Assembly: GCA_016903695.1 (NCBI GenBank)
Contig: JADQBB010000020.1
Span: 1-64,000, forward strand
Direction: 5' to 3'
Source of the DNA: Chlorogloea purpurea SAG 13.99
GTDB taxonomy: Bacteria > Cyanobacteriota > Cyanobacteriia > Cyanobacteriales > Microcystaceae
Length of the DNA: 64,000 bases
Below the pieces are notes generated by a model. The model saw nothing but the letters and a program-made list of their open reading frames with translations, was not told the origin of the DNA and made no database searches. Within the stretch, counting starts at the first letter, position 1, and every line of letters starts with the position of its first letter. Shown one piece after another: positions 53,066 through 62,088 of this stretch. Made by a program: the position numbers and the translations under genes.

Positions 53066-56000
53066 GTTGGAAACGATTAAATCGTGGTGATTGCCCGATC
53101 TGTAGCGGTACGAGGAAGGATTGCCGTCAGAGTACGATAACGGGACTGATCCACTGCCGTGATTGTGAAGCCGTTCCTAAGGACTACATCTTCCGGGGCA
53201 TCGACAATATCGGCTTCGGAATGTGGGCTTTCGGGGCGGATGCGGAAGTATGGTGCGAAGAGAAGCGGCGTGAATGGCAACAAGTAAGAGAAGCGGTAAA
53301 AGAGAAAGAGCGACTGCGCTATTGTGCTTCGCTCTCCGATGCAGACCGGGATAAAGTAATCCGCCAAATTTTGGGGCAACTCCAACTATCGGGACAACAC
53401 CGTCGTCAATTACGGGAGAGGGGGATGACCGATGAAGAGATCGATTCACGGAAATACCGTAGCGTCGGGAAGTGGCAGAAACTTTCACGCCCCGTTGACG
53501 ATCGACTGGCGGGAGTTCAAAAAGGTGGCAGAGGTCTCAACGTGTGGAACGCGGGGATTCTCTGTCCCATACCCAACCATGTGGGTCAGTTCGTGGCGTG
53601 GCAGATCCGCTTCGACGATCCGGGTGAATTCGCTAAATACCTGTGGGCATCATCGGAATCGACTCGCAAGGAGAATGGGCCTTCCGCTCACACCAGAAAC
53701 GGCGAACTTCCCCTAGCTTTCTATCCGGCATCGGGGAAACAACACCGGGTAGTTAAGAAGTGGTTCAAAGACGCTAAGGTCATTCCGGTGGCACTGACCG
53801 AGGGAGTCGCTTTCAAACCGGCGATCGCATCTCAACGCCTCGGAATCCACGCTATCGGCGCATCGGGGGGAAATTTCGCCTCGAGTCCCGAAACCCTTCG
53901 AGCCTATTTCAAAAGTATCGAAACCGCCTATAAGAGCTCCGTTCAACCGATTCTGTTCGCCGATGGAGGCTGCGTTGACAATCCCAACGTCATCGAGGTC
54001 TACAACAAGTTGATCCGACTACTACGGGGATGGGGTATGAGTCCCAAGATCGCTTGGTGGGGTCAGGCTAGTAAAGTAGATGGTGATATTGACGAGATCG
54101 ACGAGAAAATCCTCTCCTCCATGTGTTTGCTATCGCCGGAAGAGTTCTCGGGTTTGGTTAAAAAAACCGCTTGGCAACATCAGATCCAAGAGGAACAGCA
54201 ACGACTCCGAAGCCTCACCCAAAAGCCCTACCTGCATCTGAGCGGGCGTTATCTGCCCGACCTGAACGGGTTAGTACCGACGAACGGTATCGTCGCCCTC
54301 AAATCCTTTAAGGGTAGCGGTAAGAGCGAACAGATTAAAAAAATGATCGAGTCCGCGAGGGGCCGGGGGATGAAAGTTATCTCCATCACCCCACGCCGGG
54401 CGCTCGGTCGCCAACAGAGCCTGAACTGGAATATCGAGTGGGGCGGGGATGCGGAAGTTCCGGGTCTTCACCCCATGACCCTCTTGGAGAACCTCGATAC
54501 CCTCGGAATCTGCTGGGACAGCCTCTGGAAATTAAAGTATCGTGATTGGAGTAACACGATGGTCATCGTCGATGAATCGGAACTGGCATTGATGCACTTA
54601 CTGCTGAGTTCCACCTGTAAGGAGAAACGCCCGCTCATCCTACAGACCTTACAAAACAAGTTGCGGGAGTGCCTTTATAACGGCGGTCTGCTACTACTGG
54701 CCGATGCCGACCTGACCGATCTCTCCGTGGATTATTTTCGTTCCCTCGTACCGGGGATTCCCGTTTACACCGTCGTCAACGAATATAAATCTCCAGAACT
54801 GGGTTGGGAGGTCGATTTTCTCACCGGCAAGAAGGATCTCGCCATCACCGAACTCTTCGCCGAGTTAGAAAACACCGACCCCCGCGTACCGGGGCAGCGT
54901 ATCGCCGTGGCCACCGATTCCCAAGACCAAGCCGAAGCTTTAGAGCGTCATCTACTATCGAGGTTCCCCGATTTCTCCATCCTCCGCATCGACAGCACCA
55001 CCACGGAAACCGATGCCGGGAGAGAATTCGTAGAGCGTCCCAACGAGAAGATCCTCGAATTACGCCCGGATGTTCTGATCTACACGCCGTCGATGGGTGC
55101 GGGTGTATCCATCGATGTGAAATGGTTCGATCGGGTTTACGCCTTCTTCAACGGTGTCATCGAGCCGAGCCAGTGCCGTCAGATGTTAGCCAGGGTCAGG
55201 GATACCATACCCCGCATCGTCTGGTGTCGGAGGCGGGGCAAATTAGAGGGTAACGTCTCCTTCCTACCGGCACAGATAAAATCCCGTCTGTGGAGCTTCC
55301 ACAACCAGACCAGTATCCTCATCGATGTCGCCAGAGCGATCGCGGGGGACGACTCTACGGATGCCGAAATCCGATCCGCTTATGATTCCATCTGGAACGG
55401 GGAAAAACAATGCTGGGATAATCCCCACGTAGAGCTTTACTGCAACCTGATGGCGAGGAAGAACTACGGAATACATAACCTCGCTTCCGAACTACTGCGG
55501 GGGTTGATAGCCGAGGGTCATCGGGTGAAGGAATACGACACATCTTTTGAAACACCGGAGGGATCTGACGTGGCAGCGATCAAGAAGGGGCTTCCCCTTG
55601 AAGAGGCCCGCTGTATAGCGGGGGCCGAGGACATCTCCCTCGAACTAGCACTGTCGCTGAAACAGAAACCTGGCATCACCGAGGTGCAGAGACACCAGAT
55701 AGCGAAAGCGCTGCTGAGAGCCGAACTGCCAGGCGTGGAATTAACACCCGAATTCGTCCACAAGGCTATCACCGCCGACAGACGGCGATGGCTCAACGCT
55801 CACAAACTATTCTGGTACTCCCAGAATCCCGAAAAGGTCAAAACTTTAGATCGTCGTGAGTGGTTAGAACACCTATCCAAGTTCATCGATGGTGCGGTCT
55901 ACCTCCCCGACATCCGTACCTATTCCCTACAGGTTAAGGTTCTGCGGGATATAGGGCTGTTCGATGTCATCGATTTGAACAACCCCGATAAGGAATATTG

Positions 56001-56445
56001 CGGCGATGATGAAGCCATCTTAGAAATGATGCGTCGGGTGAGGAGATTCTCCCGCTCGGTGGGCACCGCTTTCAACCTCAGATTCAACAAGGGTAGCAGA
56101 CCGATCCAGTTCCTCAATCTCCTGCTCGGTCGCTTGGGATTACGCTTGAAGTTCCACCGGCAGAGCAGCAGTGGCACCAGATTCTACCGTATCGATTCCG
56201 AGCGGTTACTAGACCCCGATCGCCTCGCCGTCTTGGACTCCCTAGAAACTAAATTATCCCGAACCCTTACGGATACTGAAACTGAGGTATCACACACTCC
56301 GGCTGTAAGTATCTATAACAAAGCCGGATATTGTGATTCTACATCGGTCTCTACAATCATTGCAAGCCCTCCAAGAACTTCAGAAATACATCTTTTGGGG
56401 GATGCAGATGTGGTGGCTGAGGGTGAGCATCGAGATTTTTCTTGA
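53062..56445 (+). CDS. cyRepA1: CyRepA-type plasmid replication initiator (zinc finger, Toprim-like, helicase)
   Basis: 1127 residues. An N-terminal zinc finger (CPICSGTRKDC...CRDC, 12-35) is primase-like; a DUF3854/Toprim-like region at ~195-310 contains LTEGVAFKPA and ILFADGG. A helicase domain has Walker A FKGSGKSEQ near 417, DE-type IVDESELA near 503, and later YTPSMGAGVSIDV and QMLARVRD (motif VI-like). This combination is the cyanobacterial CyRepA family. It should both prime and unwind at the origin, which is probably close. ATG 53062 overlaps the leader stop; GAGGGGG lies 7 bases upstream. Confidence 0.85.
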   Translation: MSWKRLNRGDCPICSGTRKDCRQSTITGLIHCRDCEAVPKDYIFRGIDNIGFGMWAFGADAEVWCEEKRREWQQVREAVKEKERLRYCASLSDADRDKVIRQILGQLQLSGQHRRQLRERGMTDEEIDSRKYRSVGKWQKLSRPVDDRLAGVQKGGRGLNVWNAGILCPIPNHVGQFVAWQIRFDDPGEFAKYLWASSESTRKENGPSAHTRNGELPLAFYPASGKQHRVVKKWFKDAKVIPVALTEGVAFKPAIASQRLGIHAIGASGGNFASSPETLRAYFKSIETAYKSSVQPILFADGGCVDNPNVIEVYNKLIRLLRGWGMSPKIAWWGQASKVDGDIDEIDEKILSSMCLLSPEEFSGLVKKTAWQHQIQEEQQRLRSLTQKPYLHLSGRYLPDLNGLVPTNGIVALKSFKGSGKSEQIKKMIESARGRGMKVISITPRRALGRQQSLNWNIEWGGDAEVPGLHPMTLLENLDTLGICWDSLWKLKYRDWSNTMVIVDESELALMHLLLSSTCKEKRPLILQTLQNKLRECLYNGGLLLLADADLTDLSVDYFRSLVPGIPVYTVVNEYKSPELGWEVDFLTGKKDLAITELFAELENTDPRVPGQRIAVATDSQDQAEALERHLLSRFPDFSILRIDSTTTETDAGREFVERPNEKILELRPDVLIYTPSMGAGVSIDVKWFDRVYAFFNGVIEPSQCRQMLARVRDTIPRIVWCRRRGKLEGNVSFLPAQIKSRLWSFHNQTSILIDVARAIAGDDSTDAEIRSAYDSIWNGEKQCWDNPHVELYCNLMARKNYGIHNLASELLRGLIAEGHRVKEYDTSFETPEGSDVAAIKKGLPLEEARCIAGAEDISLELALSLKQKPGITEVQRHQIAKALLRAELPGVELTPEFVHKAITADRRRWLNAHKLFWYSQNPEKVKTLDRREWLEHLSKFIDGAVYLPDIRTYSLQVKVLRDIGLFDVIDLNNPDKEYCGDDEAILEMMRRVRRFSRSVGTAFNLRFNKGSRPIQFLNLLLGRLGLRLKFHRQSSSGTRFYRIDSERLLDPDRLAVLDSLETKLSRTLTDTETEVSHTPAVSIYNKAGYCDSTSVSTIIASPPRTSEIHLLGDADVVAEGEHRDFS

Positions 56446-56571
56446 TGGTATCCGATTAATCATCGGCTAAAGATCGCTTTTTCAGGGCTAACGCCCGCCG
56501 AAAGTAGAAGAAAGTTGCCCGTCACCGACAGGCAGCCACTTCAACATTGCAAATTTTACCTATAGACCATT

Positions 56572-56928
56572 ATGGAACAAAATTACCATGCGGACACCTG
56601 CGAGTTCTGTCCGTTCTTCAAGGACTACGATGACTCTCGCGGACGGGGATGGTGTCTCGGATTCGATCGTTATGTCCGCAAACATCACCGCAGAAGTTGG
56701 AGTTGCGAGCTATTGACCGAGAACCGGACGGTCATGGTTCAACTTTATACCAGAGCCGTAGAGGAGGACGACGATGGTTATCCCGTACCCGTAGATTCTC
56801 ACCTCGTCAAACTAACCGTGGCTCAACCCACGAGAGAGAACGTGGAAGGCAAAATCCGACAACTATTTGACCTCTCGCAGTGGGAAATTGGGTCTTTCTG
56901 GGAACCGTGTTTAGAACGAGAAATTTAA
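56572..56928 (+). CDS. Small Cys/His-rich protein (putative zinc-binding)
   Basis: 118 residues. The first 50 contain TCEFCPFFKDYDD, GWCLGFDRYVRKHHRR and WSCELL, a Cys4/His arrangement that could bind zinc. The remainder is soluble, with a basic-acidic mix and no known domain. It lies 126 bases after the initiator gene on the same strand and may belong to the replication module. A similar Cys-rich pattern is common in cyanobacterial hypothetical proteins. Confidence 0.65.
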   Translation: MEQNYHADTCEFCPFFKDYDDSRGRGWCLGFDRYVRKHHRRSWSCELLTENRTVMVQLYTRAVEEDDDGYPVPVDSHLVKLTVAQPTRENVEGKIRQLFDLSQWEIGSFWEPCLEREI

Positions 56929-56965
56929 CCCATTAATTCTTGAGCTTAATCAGGAGGATACAAAG

Positions 56966-57154
56966 GTGCGCCTCTATCAAAAAAACTTTCAAGAGCTTTG
57001 TTACTTCCGCTATCACTATGAGGAGATTTTGCCCCGTGTAACCCGCAAGGCACAACCTCTGATTGTCTGGTACATAGATTGCCTGACCGAGGAGATCGCT
57101 AATCGTAGAGCGGCTAACGCCGGTTTCAGGAAGACAGCTAGAGGAACACTCTAA
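56966..57154 (+). CDS. Small hypothetical protein (62 aa), GTG start
   Basis: 62 residues from GTG 56966, supported by AGGAGG at 56952-56957. Helical with several aromatic residues (MRLYQKNFQELCYFRYHYEEI) and a basic C-terminus (NRRAANAGFRKTARGTL). No family recognised. It lies 37 bases after the Cys-rich gene in the same direction, so the two are likely co-transcribed. Confidence 0.5.
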   Translation: MRLYQKNFQELCYFRYHYEEILPRVTRKAQPLIVWYIDCLTEEIANRRAANAGFRKTARGTL

Positions 57155-57223
57155 GTCTGTCGTGGGGGTCGCGCATCCATTAATACGCGAAAAGTTCAAT
57201 TATTAAAGTAAAGGAAAGAAAAC

Positions 57224-57844
57224 ATGAGTAATTTATCGCATTTCAAAGTTTTTGGTTCTCGTCCGCAGAACTGTATCTTTCTCCCGCAGGTTCCCTACAA
57301 CCTCCGCAACGATTGTAAGGTCGGAAGATGGAAAACGGGCGAGGACGACTATATCGGTAAGGAGATTGAAGTTTCCATCATCAAGGTTTCTCAATTCTTC
57401 GGAACTTTAGGTAAAACCGCCAATAGTTTCTGGCTTCAATTATGGTTCGTACCCGCTCCCGGTTGTGCCGATTTGCCCGGAAATACCGTTTGCCTGACCT
57501 ACCTCAAGAAACGGAGTATCGCTCAATTCTCTCAGAAGGTCACGGAGCTTATGAAATCTGGAGAACCCGCACTCGGTTTATTCAAGGGTTCCTTCACTAA
57601 GCACAGCGGTGATAAAGGTGATTACTATTCTGTAGCTTGGGATTGGCGTGAACGGGAAACCGAGGAAGAAATCACGCAGTTAGAACAGATAGCCGACTTT
57701 ATGGCGACTTCTCCTAAACTCGTCGATTTATCCGTCAACCTTATCGGTATCGATGGTCTGTCTCCTGATGAGATCGAGTTGATCATGGCGAGTGCTAAGT
57801 CTCATGAGCTTGAAACGGGTTCAGCTCTGATTGCCGGACGATAA
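57224..57844 (+). CDS. Hypothetical plasmid protein (206 aa)
   Basis: 206 residues with a beta-rich N-terminal two-thirds (SHFKVFGSRPQNCIFLPQV, EVSIIKVSQFFGTLGKTANSFWLQLWF) and a helical acidic C-terminus (TEEEITQLEQIADFM, SPDEIELIMASAKSHELE). The outline recalls cyanobacterial plasmid proteins of the DUF5895 kind, but I am not sure of the match. Gene order after the initiator and a strong terminator immediately downstream suggest it closes the replication operon. No catalytic motif seen. Confidence 0.65.
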   Translation: MSNLSHFKVFGSRPQNCIFLPQVPYNLRNDCKVGRWKTGEDDYIGKEIEVSIIKVSQFFGTLGKTANSFWLQLWFVPAPGCADLPGNTVCLTYLKKRSIAQFSQKVTELMKSGEPALGLFKGSFTKHSGDKGDYYSVAWDWRERETEEEITQLEQIADFMATSPKLVDLSVNLIGIDGLSPDEIELIMASAKSHELETGSALIAGR

Positions 57845-57858
57845 TCTTATACTTGGGT

Positions 57859-57895
57859 GCGGTGGGTTTATTAACCTGCCGCTCCTTTTTTTTTC
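57859..57895 (+). terminator. Rho-independent terminator after the replication module
   Basis: GCGGTGGGTT (57859-57868), loop TATT, AACCTGCCGC (57873-57882) pair over ten positions including two G-U pairs, followed by TCC and a run of nine T. It begins 15 bases after the stop of the 206-residue gene. A clear intrinsic terminator for plus-strand transcription. Confidence 0.8.
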
Positions 57896-57907
57896 TTGGA
57901 GGAAGAC

Positions 57908-58039
57908 ATGGAAGCTTTTGGTTTAGGCGGTTCTGAGATTTTAAGGCGAGGTTCAAATCAGGGTAACACTTTGGTGAAAAAAACTCCGATCAGAGCATTT
58001 GTTCTAGAGATTAGACTGATGAAGAAAACTAGGAGATAA
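57908..58039 (+). CDS. Possible 43-aa basic peptide
   Basis: ATG 57908 follows GGAGG by 5-6 bases and opens 44 codons to TAA 58037-58039, encoding a basic peptide ending RLMKKTRR. It lies just after the terminator and before a transposase stub. No domain recognised. The good ribosome-binding site is the only support, so it may be a chance frame. Confidence 0.3.
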   Translation: MEAFGLGGSEILRRGSNQGNTLVKKTPIRAFVLEIRLMKKTRR

Positions 58040-58073
58040 TGGAAAATTAACGCATTATTTCCTCGAAAACCGC

Positions 58074-58200
58074 ATGAATCAAACTTCTTCCCCCGCCGCC
58101 CAACTAAAACCCTATCAACGGCAAAAAATAGCCGCTCGGGTTTTGAGGAAACAAGAAACTATAAGCGGTCTGGCCGAGTCGAAGGGAGTCAGTCGGAAAT
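58074..58200 (+). pseudogene. Truncated transposase N-terminus (HTH stub)
   Basis: Codons from ATG 58074 give a helix-turn-helix start (QLKPYQRQKIAARVLRKQET, AESKGVSRKF) of the kind found at the N-terminus of cyanobacterial transposases. After about 58200 the sequence no longer looks like a transposase and the frame stops at 58280. Base composition and gene content change here, so this stub probably marks a rearrangement junction between the replication module and the redox-gene region. Confidence 0.55.
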
Positions 58201-58280
58201 TTCTCTTGCATTCAGGAACTACTTTTTCCCGAGAAAACAGCTTAGTTCAGGTTATCTTGACCTATTACAGTTCTTTTTGA

Positions 58281-58698
58281 ACCATCGCACTTTTCTGCGA
58301 AGTCGCTGTCCTGAAAGAGTTGGCAAGAGTCCGAGGGAGTTAATGATGGGACAAGCACATCCCCATTGACTGGAATTGTTAGGCTTTGAGCGATTTCAAA
58401 AGGCCTGACAGGCTGGCTTGAATTCGAATACATTTGTGCTTTAAGTCATTGTCAGGCAATGGCTAAATTTGTCCTGCTTTTGTAACCCAAAATCCCCCGT
58501 TTTTGAACCACGCCATTAGTTATGCCATTTGGTAGTTACTCGGCATTTCAGTGCACGTGTAACATAAGGCATCGAAGCGGCTGTTTGTGAGACAAAGCAA
58601 AATCTTCATACGAGCGTGGCGATTTATAACACTTAGCGGCCCTTACGTATATGGAAATTGATGATGCATTATCCTATTTACCAGATTGAGCTTCCACG
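58281..58698. other. Gene-free region after the transposase stub
   Basis: About 420 bases with only short frames in both strands. A 63-codon minus frame (58242-58433) shows no domain. The region may hold decayed mobile-element DNA on its left and the promoter of the DJ-1 gene on its right; nothing more can be supported. Confidence 0.4.
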
Positions 58699-58712
58699 GC
58701 CTTGGTCAAGGC
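58699..58712. promoter_or_regulatory. Operator-like palindrome ahead of DJ-1 gene
   Basis: GCCTTGGTCAAGGC: six-base arms with a two-base centre. It is followed by ATTTAAATA and lies 76 bases before the DJ-1 start. Related elements stand before the next two genes, with matching changes in both arms. Confidence 0.5.
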
Positions 58713-58787
58713 ATTTAAATAGCACTATTCCAAGCGATCGTTAAATTCATGCTAGTTGAAAAAATCAAAGTAATTAAAGGAGTCCAG

Positions 58788-59483
58788 ATGAAAATATTAA
58801 TGGTGCTAACCTCCCACGACAGGCTTGGCAATACAGGTAAAAAAACTGGTTTCTGGCTTGAAGAATTCGCCGCCCCCTACTACACGTTTAAAGACGCAGG
58901 TGCGAGTATTACCCTAGCCTCACCGCTTGGTGGTCAACCGCCACTCGATCCAAAGAGCGATACCCCAGATTCCCAAACTAAAGATACGCAACGCTTCAAG
59001 GCAGATCCTGCTACCCAATCCGCACTCGCAAGCACCCTTAAATTAAGCGAAGTTGCCGAGAAAGGCGATTTCGATGCGGTATTTTACCCTGGCGGTCATG
59101 GACCCCTCTGGGACTTGGTTGAAGATGCATCTTCGATCGCTCTTATCGAAGCCACACTAGCAGCGGGTAAACCAATCGCCTTAGTTTGCCATGCACCTGG
59201 AGTGCTGCGCCGCGTCAAGTCAGCCAACGGAGATCCCGTGGTGCAAGGTAAAGCAGTCACAGGCTTTACCAATACTGAGGAGCAAGCAGCCGGATTAACC
59301 GAAATTGTTCCGTTTCTAGTCGAAAACATGCTCCGAACTAATGGTGGGAATTATTCAAAAGTAGCTGACTGGCAGCCCCATGTTGTTAAAGATGGGCTAC
59401 TAATTACTGGGCAAAACCCCGCATCTTCTGCGTCAGCCGCAAAGGAGTTACTGGAACAGCTCAGTCTGCTTACTAGTGCCTAG
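58788..59483 (+). CDS. DJ-1/PfpI family protein (Hsp31-like class)
   Basis: 231 residues from ATG 58788, which has AAGGAG six bases before it; an upstream in-frame ATG at 58749 lacks a good site. Landmarks: TGFWLEEFAAPYYTFKDAG, ASPLGGQPPLDPKS, FYPGGHGPLWDL and the nucleophile elbow VCHAPGVL with the catalytic Cys. These define the Hsp31/glyoxalase III-like branch of the DJ-1/PfpI superfamily, which detoxifies methylglyoxal or acts as a chaperone. Followed by two more redox genes with similar upstream elements. Confidence 0.9.
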   Translation: MKILMVLTSHDRLGNTGKKTGFWLEEFAAPYYTFKDAGASITLASPLGGQPPLDPKSDTPDSQTKDTQRFKADPATQSALASTLKLSEVAEKGDFDAVFYPGGHGPLWDLVEDASSIALIEATLAAGKPIALVCHAPGVLRRVKSANGDPVVQGKAVTGFTNTEEQAAGLTEIVPFLVENMLRTNGGNYSKVADWQPHVVKDGLLITGQNPASSASAAKELLEQLSLLTSA

Positions 59484-59532
59484 AATTAGCTTTTTTAGTG
59501 TCCAGTATCGGACCCCGCTCGTTCAGTTTGAA

Positions 59533-59546
59533 GCTTTAGTCAAAGC
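59533..59546. promoter_or_regulatory. Operator-like palindrome ahead of alcohol dehydrogenase gene
   Basis: GCTTTAGTCAAAGC, five-base arms, inside a 32-33 bp segment starting GTTCAGTTTGAAGC (59521) that recurs before the next gene. 44 bases before the start at 59590. Confidence 0.5.
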
Positions 59547-59589
59547 ATTTAAGTAAATTTATCTAAACAAATAATCAGGAAAGAAAACG

Positions 59590-60642
59590 ATGAAAACCAA
59601 TGCCTACGCTGCCCAAACCGCCACCACTCCCCTTGCGCCCTTTAGCTTTGAACGCCGCGATCTTGGTAAGCATGATGTACAGATCGAAATTCTATATTGC
59701 GGCGTGTGTCACTCCGATTTGCACACCGTCCGCAGCGAATGGAGCAGTACCACCTACCCTTGCGTTCCAGGTCACGAAATCGTTGGTCGAGTCGTAAAAG
59801 TTGGCAAAGATGTCAACAAATTCAGAGAAGGCGATACGGTTGGAGTGGGTTGCATGGTTGATTCCTGCCTTAAGTGCGCTAACTGTAAGGATAACCTAGA
59901 GCAGTTCTGCGAGAAAGGTACGATTTTTACTTACAACTCCCCCGACAAGCACACTGGTGGCATAACCTACGGTGGATACTCCGAGAGCATTGTTGTGGAT
60001 AAAGAATTTGTGCTAAAAATTCCGAAGCATTTGGATCTCGCTGCGACTGCTCCATTGCTCTGCGCCGGGATCACGACTTATTCGCCCTTGCGCTATCACA
60101 ATGTGACCAAAGGCCAGAAAGTAGGCGTTGTGGGACTAGGTGGGCTAGGACATATCGGGGTGAAATTGGCGAAAGCTTTAGGTGCGCACGTCGTGGTCTT
60201 CACTACCTCATCAAACAAAGTTGAAGATGCGCTGCGGCTCGGAGCAGATGAAGTCGTCAATTCTAAAAATGAAGACGAGATGCAGAAACATCTAAATAGT
60301 TTCCACTTCATTCTCGATACCGTGTCTGCACAACATGATATCAATGCTTACCTCCTCCTGTTAAGACGTGACGGAAACCTCACTCAAGTCGGAATTCCAT
60401 CCGATCCGCTCTTGCTTTCGGTGAGTAGCCTAATTTTCGGTCGGCGCAGTATGAGCGGCTCCCTGATTGGCGGCATTAAAGAAACCCAAGAGATGCTGGA
60501 TTTTTGCGGTAAGCACAACGTGACTGCCGACATCGAACTTATCCCCATTCAAAAAATCAATGAAGCCTACGATCGCCTCGTAAAAAGCGACGTGAAATAT
60601 CGCTTCGTCATTGATATGGCTTCATTAAAACAGGCTTTATGA
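59590..60642 (+). CDS. Zinc-dependent alcohol/aldehyde dehydrogenase (YahK/CAD-like)
   Basis: 350 residues of the medium-chain dehydrogenase family. Catalytic zinc ligands are in CGVCHSDLH and GHEIVG, the structural zinc site is CLKCANCKDNLEQFC, and the Rossmann motif is GLGGLGHIGVKLAKALGA. A CHSD motif and the overall pattern match YahK/cinnamyl-alcohol-dehydrogenase type NADP-dependent aldehyde reductases. Neighbours (DJ-1, MDR reductase, GST) suggest detoxification of reactive aldehydes or electrophiles. Confidence 0.93.
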   Translation: MKTNAYAAQTATTPLAPFSFERRDLGKHDVQIEILYCGVCHSDLHTVRSEWSSTTYPCVPGHEIVGRVVKVGKDVNKFREGDTVGVGCMVDSCLKCANCKDNLEQFCEKGTIFTYNSPDKHTGGITYGGYSESIVVDKEFVLKIPKHLDLAATAPLLCAGITTYSPLRYHNVTKGQKVGVVGLGGLGHIGVKLAKALGAHVVVFTTSSNKVEDALRLGADEVVNSKNEDEMQKHLNSFHFILDTVSAQHDINAYLLLLRRDGNLTQVGIPSDPLLLSVSSLIFGRRSMSGSLIGGIKETQEMLDFCGKHNVTADIELIPIQKINEAYDRLVKSDVKYRFVIDMASLKQAL

Positions 60643-60664
60643 AACATTGTTAGTTCAGTTTGAA

Positions 60665-60678
60665 GCTTTAGTCAAAGC
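60665..60678. promoter_or_regulatory. Operator-like palindrome ahead of MDR reductase gene
   Basis: GCTTTAGTCAAAGC, within a direct repeat of the segment at 59521 (here starting 60653), including the following ATAATCAGGA. 25 bases before the start at 60703, so it overlaps the expected leader of the mRNA. Confidence 0.5.
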
Positions 60679-60702
60679 GTTTAAATAATCAGGAGAAAAA
60701 TT

Positions 60703-61707
60703 ATGACAGATGTAATCAGCTACGAGATTCGGCTAGCTTCTCGCCCCAACGGGATTCCTACTAAAGATAACTTCGCGATCGCCCAAACCAAACTAGAGCC
60801 ACTTCCAGATCAAGAGGTGCTAGTTCGCAATCTTTACATGTCAGTAGATCCATATATGCGCGGTCGTATGAATGACAGCAAATCCTATGTTGCTCCCTTT
60901 GCGATCGGCAAAGTGTTGGAAGGAGGCGCTGTTGGTGAGGTGGTTGAGTCCCATGCTTCAGAATTCAAGCCGGGTGATGTCGTCACTTCTAACTTTGGCT
61001 GGCGAGAATACTTCATAGCTAACCCCAAAGAGTTACATCCTGTGAGCCGCGAGATTGAACCACTCTCGGTTTATCTTGGTGCGCTTGGGATGACGGGCAT
61101 GACTGCTTGGGCAGGATTGAATTTAGTAGAGGTCAAAGCCAGTGACGTAATTTATATTTCAGGTGCGGCTGGAGCAGTGGGAAGCGTAGCCGGACAACTG
61201 GCAAAATTGCGTGGATGTAAGGTGATTGGGTCTGCCGGTTCAAAAGAGAAGGTGAGATTTCTAATAGATGAATGCGGATTCGATCTTGCCTTCGATTACA
61301 AAGAGAGTTCGGCTATGGAACAATTATCCCGATTAGTGCCAGATGGAATTGATGTTTATTTCGATAATGTCGGCGGTGAAATGCTGGAAGCGGCGCTCTC
61401 AACTTTAAGAGTTCATGGCAGGATTATTGCCTGTGGTGGCATCTCTGGATATAACAACCAAAAACCCCAGCCCGGCCCTTCAAATCTATTTAATATGATT
61501 GGTAAACGACTGACCATGAAGGGACTGCTCGTGCGCGATTGGTTAGATCGCCAAAGCGAATTTGAACAGGAAGTGAGTGGCTATTTTAGCTCTGGCAAAC
61601 TGAAGAATAAAGAGACAGTAGTAGTAGGCATAGATCAAGCACCCAACGCATTTATCGGACTGTTTACAGGAAATAATATTGGCAAGATGGTAGTGAGATT
61701 GGATTAG
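60703..61707 (+). CDS. NADP-dependent MDR oxidoreductase (CurA/PTGR-like)
   Basis: 334 residues. The signatures LYMSVDPYMRGRM near the N-terminus, GMTGMTAWAGL, and the nucleotide-binding SGAAGAVGSVAGQLAKLRG identify the zinc-independent medium-chain reductases that reduce alpha,beta-unsaturated carbonyls (CurA, YncB, PTGR). Also VYFDNVGGEML and FNMIGKRLTMKG. It probably removes reactive enones and follows the alcohol dehydrogenase in the same orientation under a copy of the same upstream element. Confidence 0.92.
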   Translation: MTDVISYEIRLASRPNGIPTKDNFAIAQTKLEPLPDQEVLVRNLYMSVDPYMRGRMNDSKSYVAPFAIGKVLEGGAVGEVVESHASEFKPGDVVTSNFGWREYFIANPKELHPVSREIEPLSVYLGALGMTGMTAWAGLNLVEVKASDVIYISGAAGAVGSVAGQLAKLRGCKVIGSAGSKEKVRFLIDECGFDLAFDYKESSAMEQLSRLVPDGIDVYFDNVGGEMLEAALSTLRVHGRIIACGGISGYNNQKPQPGPSNLFNMIGKRLTMKGLLVRDWLDRQSEFEQEVSGYFSSGKLKNKETVVVGIDQAPNAFIGLFTGNNIGKMVVRLD

Positions 61708-61763
61708 ATCTGGAAAGAATCGAAAATTGCGGCGATCAAAAATAAATAAACATTTAAATTCAT

Positions 61764-62042
61764 ATGAGACAGAATATGACAGACCCACGCTCAAATTCAT
61801 TAACTGGTGCAGATTCAGCCGACGACGCTGAGAATGATGCCTATCGAGCTGAAGTAAATGGTGATGAAGCTGTTGGCGGTAGCACCGCAGTTCCCAGTCA
61901 AAATGACACGGAAGAATTAGCGGAAGCGGTGGGAATTGTAATAGATGATGACACACCCCTTGATACTGAAGAAATGCTCAAAAAGCGCGATCGCGAACGC
62001 TGGGAATTAGATCCCGAATCGGAGGGCGATCTTCTCGCCTAA
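61764..62042 (+). CDS. DUF6335 family small acidic protein
   Basis: 92 residues, acidic. The C-terminal half (DTEELAEAVGIVIDDDTPLD, EMLKKRDRERWELDPESEGD) and the GDEAVGGSTAVPSQND segment match the cyanobacterial DUF6335 family as I remember it. Function unknown; no membrane or signal segment. ATG at 61776 is an alternative start. Confidence 0.75.
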   Translation: MRQNMTDPRSNSLTGADSADDAENDAYRAEVNGDEAVGGSTAVPSQNDTEELAEAVGIVIDDDTPLDTEEMLKKRDRERWELDPESEGDLLA

Positions 62043-62088
62043 TCTATAGTCAAAATGTGGCTCGAGCCAAACTCCTCTGGTTATCCGA

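Noticed and set aside
54804..55253. 149-codon plus-strand frame inside the initiator gene
   Set aside because: Arg/His-rich alternate-frame translation of the GC-rich helicase region; no domain.
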